DNA of 64,000 bases from Pratylenchus scribneri (Eukaryota > Nematoda > Chromadorea > Rhabditida > Pratylenchidae), in contig JAQSEB010000089.1 in assembly GCA_030063045.1 (NCBI GenBank), positions 62,001 to 126,000 of the forward strand. Direction: 5' to 3'. Below the pieces are notes generated by a model. It ran no database searches. It saw only the letters and a program-made list of their open reading frames with translations, and was not told where the DNA came from. A program made the position numbers and the translations under genes. Shown here one piece after another: positions 28,601 through 41,786 of the stretch; position 1 is the stretch's first letter; the number at the start of each line of letters is the position of its first letter.

Positions 28601-31600
28601 AAAATTTATTAAAAAACTAATTTATTATTAATCATTATATATTTGATTGAATTAAATAATTATTCGCAAAATTCAGAATGGAAGGAGGTAAATTGGGATT
28701 CGGCTAGAGAGGGCGGATAAAATATGACGGGGGGATGGGAGATGGGACGAGGGATTGATGGATCAGCAAAAAATTTCCTGCAATATTTCAAATTATTCAG
28801 CCAATTTTATTTCCTTCAATAAATTTAATTAAGTAAAAAATATATAATCAATAAATTATTATTTTAGATTTTTATTTAAAAAACATATAATTTTTTTTTT
28901 AATTAATTATTTTAAATTTTTAATTAATTTAATTAATTATCTTTTTATATTTTTGAATAATATCTTCTTTGCATTTTAAATAATTTTATAAATTAAAATA
29001 TTTTTTCTATACAAAATTAATAAATATTTTTAAGCTTTATTTTAATTATGAATAAAATTATAATTAAAACTTATGAGGAAAAAGCTAATTTTTATTTTAA
29101 ATTTGATAAGACAAAATATAATGTAAAATTTTGCTTGATGTATTTTTTTAATCTTTTTTAAATCTATATACTTTAATATATTTTATTTTAATACCAGACA
29201 AATGATTAAATTAATAAAATGATATCATAAAATTGTGCATAATTTAAATAAAATAAAGTAAATTATTCCTTCCTTTGCCATTTCTTCCACTTTTCGATTA
29301 TAATATTCTTTTAAATCAATAAATTATTTTGCCATTTCCTCTGGACACAATTAGAATTCCGCCCATTTTTAACTTTTTAATTAGGAAAGGGTCGAAACTT
29401 GCCTCGCGCCATAATAAGCATAAAAATTAGATTATAAGCTAATAATTTTGCGGCGCCACTTGTAATTAAATGCGCGAAAAAATGTTGTTGTTGATAAAAC
29501 ATCATTATCGGCCAATCCAATCCAATCCTAACAACCATCCATAAAAAACATTAAAATAATACATTAATATATTCAATTAAATATAATATAAATAATCAAT
29601 AAAATAATACACTTAATATAATTCTTAAAAATTAATAAAAATTTTTATTCCCAATTAAATTTATATAATTAAATTTAAAAATTTAAATATAATGTAAAAA
29701 TTTACAATAATAATATCTATAATATTCATAAAAATTCTGAATATAAATTTAAATTTTTTATTTAATAATTTCTTCAAATTTCTTCTACTCAATAATTTAT
29801 TCACTTTTCAATTCCCAGGGCTGTGTTGAAGCGGCCGGTCTTCACTATACCCGTTCTCATCTGACCATTCTAAGCCATCATAGATAACGATGAAGATAGT
29901 GTGTCAGTAATTATAATATTTAAAAATAAACAAATAATTATGATTTTTATTATATGATTTTTATTATATTCATGATTCATCAAATTTTTAAAAAATATTA
30001 GTGAAATAATTTATTTAAAAATATCTTTTAGGATTTATCTTTTAATTTTAATTATGTTTATTTGTCTTAAAAGAAATTTCAATTCATTTTAATTTTATTT
30101 TTTAATTCAAATTTATTTTATGAATTTATTATATAATATTTGATACACCTTAAATTCAATCGATAATAATTTTCTGATTTTTGATAAATTGAGAGCTTTA
30201 ACCATATTCATTAAACTAGTATTCCATTAGCTCTTGACAGAATTGTCACATTGTTAATATAATATTTCTTGATATTCCAGTGATTGTCGGTTCCACGGTA
30301 GTGGGTATTGAATGGGGGGTCGAAGACTCAATTTTAGTGGTGAATGGGTCTATTCATATTTTATGATATTTTGAAATTTTTATATTCGATTTTTAGAATT
30401 GTATCCGGTGCTAAAATTAGTCCAGTCAATTTTGCTGAGTTGCATAATATTTATTTTTTTAAACAACTAGATCTGAATCGGCTTTTTTTATATTTAATTA
30501 AAACTTACTCATTTTCTCTTGCCAACAAGCCAATAAAGATAATAAGGCATGTAGAGAACACAATCATATGGAAGAAAAATAAATTCATTTTATTTTATTT
30601 TTAATATTTTATTTTATTGATGCTTTTTTGATTGATCACATATTATTTTTATCTGCTATAATGATTTTTTGTACGTTTTTTTTAAATTTTTTATTTTATA
30701 AAAAAATATTTGGAAAAATTTTATAGAATAAAATTGTGCTCTCTTTATAATATGCTTATAAAGCAAATGATAAAGTAAATAGTTTGTTACACGATCAACT
30801 CTACTGAACACACATATTTCTTCATAAAATAATTTATAATTTTATTTTAACTAATGTTTATTTAATTTCTTTGTTATATTAAAATATTATTTAAAAAATC
30901 TTAAATAAATGGCATAAAGCGTTAGAGTTTAATTTAGTTTTTAATGATGAGTATTTAGCAGCAATGCTCGACAAGCATAGGCCATAAATCGCAGAAGCGC
31001 GGAAAAAGTCAAGTAGAGGATTGATGAAGACCAATCTTAAAATAATATTTTGATTTTAATATTTTATTTAATATTTTTTTAAATTAATTTCTTTCTCGTT
31101 CACGGCTTTAAATATATTTTTTAAATTCAAAATATGTATTAAATGAAAGAAATTTAAAAAAATATATTATAAAATAAAATTATATAAAATAGTAATTTAT
31201 AATATCGACAAAATTTTTCCTTTATTAAAACAGTTTTAAAGCATTTTGTAAATTACAAATTAAAAAATAATAGGAAAATATTTTTAATGATTAAATTTGA
31301 ATTTTGTCCCACTTTTTTTTATTCATATTTTAATATTCAAGCAAATTCTTATTATAAAATTGTTTTTAATTTTGAAAATCCATGAAAATATTGATATTTT
31401 TAATAATTGGTATTTTTAAAAAAAAATATAACCCCTTTTTTTTCACTTCTCTTCAATTATCACTCATCATCCTCAACATTTGATTGTCAATCAACTTTAG
31501 TGTTGGATTTATTAGGCATAATTACCAACTGGATAATATTGGATCGGAATTAACTTTTCCTATTCTTCATCGCAATTTTTATTATTCAAATTTCTTAATT

Positions 31601-34600
31601 CTTGAATCTACATTTGATTAAGTAATTTTTGGCATATATTTTTTTAATTCATTTATTAGTTTAAATGTTTTTGATTAAAATAAAGTTATTATTTTCATTA
31701 TTTTATTTATTAGCTGAATATAGTAAAATGGTTTACAGCATGAAATATATAATTTATTCTATTTTTAAGTTAATGTTTTTTTAGATAAATGTTCGATATA
31801 AATAAAATAAAATCGTTTTTATTATTATTATTTTATTTTCTATTTTATTAAAATTGAAAAATTATTATATTTAATTTTTTATGATATTATTTAAGGTTTA
31901 ATTATTTAAGACTAATTTTGAAAAATTTGATAAAAAGTTACAAATTCGAAATATATATATTATTTTAATATTATTTCAAATAGAATATATATCCGAAAGA
32001 AAATTGCCGAGTTAATCATAGAATTTAATTTTATTTTTTAATATAAATTATCTATTTTATAAATTCATTTAATATAATTTTATCTTATTTTTTTTATTTT
32101 TGTTTTTTTATTCTATTTATTTTATTTTTGTTTCGGCTGCCTTTGAGCGTTCCGAATTGCACATTCTTTTAAAATCACCTCGATGCTTGAACGTGTTGTT
32201 ACATGAAAACAAAGATGCCATGATTACTTCCAGTCAAGTCCGCTTGGATTTAAGTACATTCTTTTCAGAATTTTTCCTTTTTTTAATATTAAATTTTATA
32301 TATTATAATTTCGTCTTTTATTAATTAAATTATATCGATTTTCTTTTTTTCTTATCAATTATATATTAGAATACACTGAATTTTACTATATTTTATTTAA
32401 CACTTTATATTTTTTTCTTATATATATTATTAATTTTTATTAATTAAAATTAATAATTCTTCTAAATTAAAATATCTAAATTATTAACAAGTTTTATTAA
32501 ATAAATTTGTATTTCAACTTTAATTTTTTTATAATTCTTTTTCTCTGATATTATTATTGCATTTTATGTATTGCTTTTAAAATATTTTAAATTTATAAAA
32601 TATTTGTATTTTCTTCTAATGGAAATATAAATTCACTATAAAAATTTTTAAATTAAATAATTTAATAATAAATATTTTTCATAAAAAATTATTTTTTAAT
32701 TTCTCGGATTGCGATATTATTATAATTAATCAAATTAGGTCATGTATATATTCGGGCTTTTTTATGATAAAATTTATTCAGTTATAGTAATTTTTAAATA
32801 ATTAATAAATTCTTTTTTAAAATCTGTTTAGATTTCGAGTTTCTTCAAATCAGGTATTGCTATCAAAATAATTCGTCAATATCTTACGAATTTTTAAAAA
32901 TTCAATCTAAAACTTAAATTCAAAATTATACAAAAATTAGATGAAAAAATTAATTAATATGGAATATATAATTTGTTCTAATTTTCTCTCAAAGATATTT
33001 ATATATTCATTTTTCATAAAATAGCAATTTTTGTACAGTTTTCCTTTTTATTAATTTATTTTATTATTTATTTTTTTTATTATATTATATATTTTTTACA
33101 TTTTCATTCTTTCTATTTTAGATTATCTTTTAATTACTTATTTAAAAGTTTCCAATATGTGAAGCTTGATTCTTTGCATTTTGTTTATCAGATTTAATCT
33201 AAAAGTTTCTAGAATAAAAAATATTAATTAGATTTTAATTTAAATAATTTTTATTTAACTTAAATTATTTTTTCTAACTGCTTTTCTTCCAGATAAATCT
33301 TAAAGCTTGATGGGTTCTAGCAATATATTTTTTAAATAAAAACAATTTATTTTATTTGAATATGTAATGCTATTTTTTTCTAAAAAGCAAATTTATTCTA
33401 TTATTTTATGCATTAAAAAATTTATGATTTTTTCCTCTAATAATAATTTAAATAAATTTTTTTTTTATTTATTTTTTTATATTTTAATTCATTTACCTTC
33501 AAAGACTATGAATGACAGTTTTATAAAAAAATTAAAAAGAATATTTTTAGCAAATTATAATATTATTTCTAAATTTTTTATTAAATTCATTTACTAATTC
33601 ACTTTCACATTAAAATGATAGAGCCAGGACTGATTAATAAATATTATCTGGACATGAAAGGAATTAATTAATTATATAATACGGAGAGTTAATTAAATAA
33701 AAATAAAATAAATATTTTTTTAAAGTTGTTGTTATTTATTAATAATTTAATTAATATATTAATTTTATATAGATTAGGCGAAGTGAAATCTTTACAAAAT
33801 TTCCCAATTTTACTGCCGTACATAATAAATTCCCGGGGCGATGATGCTAATTCCCTTAAGTCCGAATCCATTTTTTCAAATTTAGCTTGAAATATTCAGA
33901 TTTGAATTAAATTTTAAAAAAATTCATTTTGTTATAATTTACACCTTTTTTTTATTAATTTATAATATTTTCTTATATAATTATTTTTATGCGAATTATA
34001 CTTAAATTATATAAATACTTATTTTTTAAGCATTAATATTTTTATGTCAATTTTTAAATATTTAAATGAAAAAAGCGCCGGAGATTAATTGGAATGAAGA
34101 AGAATTCACATTAATATTAGCACAAATGTGCCACTAAGTCATTATCTACATATTTTTTTTTAAATTTAAATTTTAAATTGGAAATTTTTTTTAGGTTTGA
34201 TTGAAGTTTTGAAAAGATAACCAAGCTTTACAGCGAATATGAAATTTATCTCAATTTTTTAATTATCAATTTTTTAATTTTTGTTCTACTTTTTTATTTA
34301 AGGTAATTTCGGATAAATTTGTGGTATTTATCATTTTAATTATTCAATTAATTGTATAATTAATAAATTTTTTATAAATTTAAGTATAGCAAAAAACTAT
34401 GCTTTTTTTATAATTTCATAATTTTAGGAATGTTTTGATTGATATTAACCATAAAAACAAAATGATGAGATCATTTTAAATCTTTTCTAATCGATATTTT
34501 TTGGGATGGTTACATATTGCAAATTATTTATTTGTTAAATAATAGTTTTTGCAATACATGCTATTTTTCATAGTGGTGATGTAAAATTTTTTGTAATTAT

Positions 34601-36547
34601 TATATATTTTAAGCTTAGAAGCTTATAGAACAAAATTTTTTATATATTCTAATATACTAAAATTTAATATCTATATTGTTGAATAGTTATTTAATTTTAA
34701 TAACAAATTCGACCTATTCCTTGCTATCCTCCTCAACAATTTCACTCGCATCTCGCTCTCATTTATGATTGATATAATATGTGAAATTTTTTATTTTTCG
34801 ATAATTTTATTGTTTTTTTTTTTATAATCGTTCATATAAAAGTTTCTTTTCTTATTATTTACAAATATTTTAGATTTCATATTATATTTTCTTTTATTTA
34901 TAATATAACTTTTTTTGAAATTATTCTGTTCATATAATTTTTTATAATTTCATTTATTATAATTGACTTTTATTAGCTTATTTTTTTCTCATAAATTTTT
35001 TTTATAAATATTTACAATCAAATTTAAATTTTTAAATTGCACTTATTTTTTATCATTTTTTTCCAATTTTATTGTATAATAATGACTTTTATTTTTATAT
35101 ATTTAAAATATTTTCAAATATATTTAAGCTTTATTGCAGCATTCGGACATTTGATGTTAAGAAGAATGAAATGATATTAATTTATTAACTGCATTTTTCT
35201 GACAATATTTATTCAATTAATAATTATAAATTTTTATTTTTTATCATTTAATTTTTCTTGTTAATTTTATATAAAATTACTAAATAAAATCGAAATTTAA
35301 TAAAAATTGACTAAATTTTCTAAAAAAAATTGACTAAATTTTTTAAAATCATTCTTTTAATTGTTCTTGCAAAATTTTTTAAAATTTTTCTTTTTTTTAT
35401 ATTGTTCAATATTATAATATCTGTTTGTAATTATAATTTTAATTTTTTTTCTATATTTTCTCAAAAATTTTTTAACTTAATATTTGTCAGAATTTAAGAA
35501 CTAATTCCAAAATTTTATTTTATAAAAAAAATTTTCATTATTTTTCTATTAATCATATAAATATACAAAAATTTTATCATTTCTACTGATTATTTATCTA
35601 ATACTTGTAGAAATTTATTTATTTATCTATTCAGATTTTATTTATTTATGAAATCTTTAAGTAAATTTTTATTTAAATTAATTTTACTATTTTCTAAAAT
35701 TTTTGTTTAGAAATAATAAAAATTTTCGTTCAAAATCTATGCGAATCGATGCTATATAAACTTTAATAATTTTTTAAAGATTTTAATAATTTTTTATACT
35801 ATTTTATTATATAATAAATTAATTATTTTTATTACATTTTCTTCTAAAATTTTTTGAATTCCTTTTAAAAATTAATAAAAATTTTTCTAAATATTTCTCA
35901 CCGACTTCTTTACTAATTGATATTTATGACTTTATTTATTAGAATTAAATAAATAAATTTTATTTGAAATATTAATAATTAATATATCTATATATATAAT
36001 AAAATTTTTTATTTTAACTAATAGATTATTTTTCATTTCTATAAAGATATTTAAGTGATAAAGATCTTCTTTTTAAAATATGCACAGAAATTTTTTAGAG
36101 ATTTTACTTTATTTATATTTAATTTATTTTTATTTATATCGAAATAAATTAACAATATTATTATTTATTCAAATTTGTATTTATTTTTTTTGTAAACCAT
36201 AGAAAAACGACTTATGAAAAAATTAATTTAAAAATTTCTTCATTAAATTCAATGCATTTTTAAATATTTTTAGGGTAAATTAAGTGTATTATTATCCATA
36301 AAGGTGAAAATCTATGTCATTAATTTTAATATTTTTTCTACAATTTAATATATATTTTTATAATAATATTATTTTTGATTCTTTTATTCCTTTTATTTAA
36401 TAATTAATTAATATATGATAAAATTTTATTTGAAATTTTTCAATAATTAATAAACTTATTATAATGAAATTTAAATAAAACAATAAAAATAATGCTTCAG
36501 ATTTTATCAATTATATTTCTTATTACAAAAATAATTAAATTGATATT
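25640..36547. other. A/T-rich gene-poor region with several G/C islands
   Basis: Low-complexity A/T sequence punctuated by short G/C-richer patches: 28678-28770 (purine-rich, with GACGGGGGGATGGGAGATGG), 29380-29525, 29818-29910, 30283-30340, 30955-31025 and 32129-32262. The last lies in a 74-codon plus-strand frame with plausible residues (ERSELHILLKSPRCLNVLL). It is also open on the minus strand, so the coding strand cannot be chosen. None matches a family I recognise and none folds into an obvious tRNA. They may be decayed transposon or gene fragments. Confidence 0.5.
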
Positions 36548-36793
36548 TTAAATTTTAAGAAACTGCTCGGCAAAGTCTTGGACAAATTTTTTGAATTAAA
36601 TCATTGCGCCGATGAATCCTCTGTTCTCTGTTAACGTTTGGTATTTCTGCATTTTGATAATTGCTCCTGTTTTCTTCGGATCATTCCGGACTCCATCCCT
36701 GGACATAAAAAATTTAAGGTATTTGATTTCTTCTATTCTAATTTTATATTTAACCGCGGTCAATTTGAGAAAATTGGATTTTATCATTTTCAA
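36548..36793 (-). mobile_element. Ty3/gypsy retrotransposon reverse-transcriptase remnant
   Basis: The minus-strand frame resembles the end of the reverse-transcriptase palm/thumb and the start of the linker to RNase H in LTR retrotransposon polyproteins. The order is EEIKYLKFFMSRDGVRNDP, then KKTGAIIKM, then TLTENRGFIGA, then FKKFVQDFAEQF. Family counterparts are the KYLGxxVSxxGIxxDPxK, LRxFLGL and YRxFIxxFA blocks. An in-frame stop at about 36596 separates GAMI from FKKFVQDF, and a second stop at 36548 ends the match. The upstream catalytic YxDD region and all other domains are absent. It is a non-functional fragment embedded in A/T-rich DNA with no LTRs visible nearby. Two plus-strand frames over the same bases are shadows. 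Confidence 0.75.
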
Positions 36794-36799
36794 AAAATT

Positions 36800-39700
36800 T
36801 ATTATTTGTCATTTAATTTGATTTTTTCTTTAAAAATTTTTTATATATTCATAAAATCTATTTTAGAAAATTAATTGAGATTTATTCAAAAAATAGATTC
36901 AGTTCTTTACTTTAATTTTATTAATATCGATAATTTTTAAATTTTTTTCTTGTTTTTAACTATTCTTCTTCTAAATTTTTTCTTTATTAAAGAAATTATT
37001 TCATTATTTCAATTATATAAACTAAAAAATTTTTTTCACAACAGTATTTTATATTTTTAATATATTATCTGACTAGATTAAAATCCTAAAAAACTTTATT
37101 TAATTTATATTTCAAATGAATTTAATTTTATACATTTTTCGCTCATTAATAAATTTATATAATTGTATAAAATTTTTGAATAAATTAGATTTTGCAATTA
37201 TTTCTTTTTAGCATCTTAAAAATGATATTTATTTTTTCTTTATAAAATATTTTTCATTATATTTCTTTTTTCATTTTATTAGAAAAATTTTGTTTTTTAA
37301 TACTCCATCTTTAAAACAATTTTTTAAATTACGTCTATTTTTACATTTTATTTATAAATTTTTAAATCATTATTATTAGCCAAACAGATTCGTAGTGCTC
37401 GCTGCGTATTCTTATCAATGCATTTGCAACCAATATGCGGGTAATATTCGTATTTATCGTACTAAAAATAAAGAATGCAATATTTATTGTGCGCATTTTC
37501 ATAAGATTTATAATGACCAATAGCCTGGTCGTATGGTCATGAAGTGGTGTTTTAAAATTTTATAATTTTTAAATACTTAAAAAATTATCAAATAAAATTC
37601 GATTTTGGTTTATGATTTTAAAATTATTTTTAATAATAATATTTTGTAAAAATTGTTATTATTTTGAACATATTTATTTTTTCCTATTCATTTGGTCTTA
37701 TTGATATGAAGAATTACCATCTAAAATTATATATATTGCGTACGATAAATTTGGATTTTCTTTTATGAATTATTAATAATTCTGTATACTATAATCTTAT
37801 TTTTTATTTTTGTATTATTTTTTTAATTTTATTATAAAATTTCCTTTTCCATATTTTATAATTAATTAAAAATTTAATGATATATTTATTAATAGTTCAA
37901 TATATATTTTCTTTTTTATTAAAATACTTCATTTATTTCATCACTATTTCTCGTTGTAGGTATTTCTACGAAATCAACCTATTATATACACTAATTTATA
38001 TTTTTTTTTCGTCATTGTGCAATGCGCTTTTATGCATATTAGACGGCCTATCATTCTATTTAATGGAAAAGAATCTATCATTGAAGAAGTTAATTTTTTA
38101 TTTGAATTATTTTTCTCCTTAAATCCATTTTTTTTATTTTAATTCTTTTTTTCCAATTTTTCCTAAAATTATTTATTTTTCTTTTTCATTTTTTCATATT
38201 CTTCTTTTTCAATTCAATTAAAATTTCGAGTTCATTCTTTTCCATTTGCTTTGAGAAAACAACCTTTTTATATTAAAATTTTTTGCTTTTTGTTTTTTTT
38301 ATTTTATTTATTTTAACTATATTATTAGGTATTTTAGTTGTAATGATAATATTCTTATATGTAAATACATTTTTATTTTTTCAAACATTTTCTTATAAAC
38401 GAAGTCGTTCTTAGGAATGACGCTTCTTTCGGCTTCTTGCGATGTTATAATAAATATATTATTTATTTTTGAAAATGATTTTATTTAATATTATAATTTT
38501 TTATTCTTATTTTAAACTGAATTTAATTAAAACACTTCAGATCGAAGTTCAACTCGTCATTTACGCTCTTTCTTTCTAGTATATTTTAAAATAAAATATT
38601 CGATTCAAAAAATTTATTTCACCAAATTTTGTTCAAATTGACGAATTAAATTCTGCAGCTCATATTTCTTAAATTCAAGGTCACTTTTATTTTTAATTAT
38701 ATTAATATTATTTGTCAATAAAATTTTATTTTATAAATACATGATTAATTTTTGTGCATTAATTCTATGTGATTTTCACTTAATTTTGTTTCAATTATTT
38801 TATAAAGTATTTATGTTTCTCTCCAAAAAATTGAAATATTTTTAACGAGAGTTTTAAATTAATCTATATTTTAATTAAAATTTTATATATTTTTTTAATA
38901 TCTTTCAATTATTATTCTTGATAAGTCATTTTGAAATTCGTTTACGACATTATATATTTATTTATTCATTAATTTAAATCTCTATATATATTTATTATAA
39001 ATAATTTTTAAGAAATATTCAAGAAAAAATTTTAATCACAATAATAATTAATAAAGATCATAAAAGTATCTTCCTACAAATTTAAATTGATTAAAAATTA
39101 TTTTCTAATATATATTTCTATAATTATTTTGAAAAATTTTATTTAAATTTCATGTTTCAATTATTACAAAGTCATAATCAAATATATGGCACCATTGAAA
39201 TTTAAAAAAATAAGTTAATTAATAATAATGAATCATTTCAAAAAATCTTTCATTATTTTCCTTCTTTATTTTATTAAAAATCGAAAATTTTAAAAAACAA
39301 ATTAACAAATTTTATCGGCTAACCGGATAGTTCCATTATGTAAAAATTAATTTAAATAATTCATTTAAATAATTTTATTTTTTTTTTCAATTCAAATTTT
39401 AATCGATGCACAAATTATAACAAATTCTTTTTTTTTAATTTTATATTATTAAATGCTAATAAAAAATTTTTATTTATAAATAAGTATTTTTATTTTATGA
39501 CTGATTAAATTCTATATCTAATTTTTCATTAGAAAAAATAAATTTTTTAAATTCAAATATTAGTTATTAAAGGTATTTTTATAGATTCGTTTTCTCGATT
39601 GTGTTCCTCATTGTAAATTAATTCGGCAGACATATTTGAAGTTGAATATGTTGGGCTGACATTGATAACTGTTGAAGCATTCAAAAATTTTTATTTATTT

Positions 39701-41786
39701 ATTATTTTAATTATGATACTTTCTCTGTAAATAGGTTGTTTCATTATTTTATTGAAATTAATATTCTTGGGTAGCAATTATCAAAATTTTCATTCTTAGG
39801 CCATGGATTTGTAATTTCATTTTTTTAAATTTTTAATTATTAAGCATTTTATTAGAGAAATTAATTTTTTATTTTAATTCAACAGAATCATAAATTTAAT
39901 TTATATAAAATATTTTTATATTGATAATTCTACCCAGGCCAATTTTACCTTTTGACCCATTTTCATTTTCAAATTAATAAAATTAAAAAATGTTGACGAT
40001 CTTCTCGGATTTGAGAAATTGGCAGGAATCTAAAAAGTTGCTAGTTTTCTTAGATTAACACAATTTATAATTCTTTAAAATACATTTTTTGTATCTGTAA
40101 TCCATTGCGTAAAATTTATATGCAATTAGTATTTATATTTGATTTTCATAGTTTGATTCTAATTCTTAATGAATTTAAAAATAATTTAGATTTTTATTTT
40201 ATTTTATAAAATTAATAAATTCTTATTTATAATTTATTAAATATTTAATCTGACTAATTAAAAATTTTCAAACTTATTAAAATTTTAATACCTATACATT
40301 TTTTAAATATCTTTTCAATTGACTTTTTAAAATACAATTTTATAAAATTTTTTATCACTTATTCCTTTTACCTTCATTTGTATTTATCAGTATAACCGTA
40401 AAAAATGAAATACTCATATTTACAGATGCTGTTGAATCTTTTTAAACGGGTTAGTCGAGATATAAATAAATTAAATAAAAAATATAGATCGCTTTATTAT
40501 GATTAAATTAATAATTATCTAAACTATAAATTTTAATTTAATTACAGCAATTGAGAAAGAAACAGCATAAAAATTTTTTCATTTAATACACTTTTATATT
40601 AAGTAATTCTCTGTGATATGTCTTTATAGAAATTTAGAAACATTAAAAAATTTTTAGAAAATTTATATTTTAAATTTTTATTTTTTTTTATAATTACTTT
40701 ATAAATTTATAAATAAGCCATTTTAATGAGATTTTACTTTTGGAAAATATTTTCATAATTGATTAATTTAGATAATTTAATTACATTTTAGTTTATAGAA
40801 TAATTTGCATCCATTATAATCAATTTTTCTTCTATAGAATTCGATAATATATTTTAATTAGATAATTTTTTTATATTTTTGAAATAAAAAATTTAGTATA
40901 ATTAATCATTTTTTGATCCCTTTTTAATATCATAAAATATATTAAAATCCTTTTCCTATTTTTGAATTTTTCGACGGTGAAATTCTTTTCAGATTTTGAA
41001 TTCTTTTATAAATAAATTTTTTAAATAATATTCAAAAATTTGATAAAATCATTATTATTTTAAATTAATAATTCATTAAATAAAAATAAATTTAAGATCT
41101 ATTAATTGAATATCAAGTGTTTTGATAATTTTAATAATTTATCTTGTCATCATAATAAAATATTTTCAATTTTTATATTACTATTTCTCTTTTTAAAAAT
41201 TTTGCAGATAAGCAGAGCAAATTATATTTACTTAGGCTTTAAATACTTTGATTTATTTTTTTAAATTTTTTCCATGTGAAAGTTTTATATATTTTTAAAT
41301 TTCAATAAAATTTTAAATATTTATAAATATTTTAATTTAAATAATTTTGGAAAAAATTTATCTCGCTTATTTTCAATTTTTTCATTTTATTTATCGATTA
41401 AATTTTAGGAGTTTTTTTTTAATTTAATAAAATTAATATATCAATCAGATAAATTTTATAATTTTTATTTCGTAATTTTAAAATAATTGATTTCTTGTGA
41501 TATATTATTATAATTCAATAATAAAATTTATTGTTACTTGTGATCTGTAAAATTTAATATTTCACATAGATCGGAATAATATATTTTATATTTTACTAAA
41601 TATTAATATATTTATAATTATTTTATTAAAATTATTTTATTATAAAAATGTTAATTCGAAAATTTTTTGACAGATTCTTGTTTATAATATAAGCAAATTT
41701 ATTATTTATTTTTTTGAATTATTTCGATCAATATTAAATTTATATCTTTTAAAAATATAAAAATTATAATTTTATAAATTTTATAA
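36800..41786. other. A/T-rich gene-poor region
   Basis: Low-complexity A/T sequence. One G/C-richer island at 37380-37545 carries a minus-strand frame of about 46 codons (MKMRTINIAFFIF, then ILVANALIRIRSEHYESVW) that I cannot assign. The 81-codon frame at 37877-38122 is hydrophobic but has no recognisable receptor motif. Nothing else can be supported up to the srg-like exon. Confidence 0.55.

Noticed and set aside
36612..36874. Plus-strand frames of 69 and 78 codons
   Set aside because: Shadows of the minus-strand reverse-transcriptase remnant, which has real family motifs.
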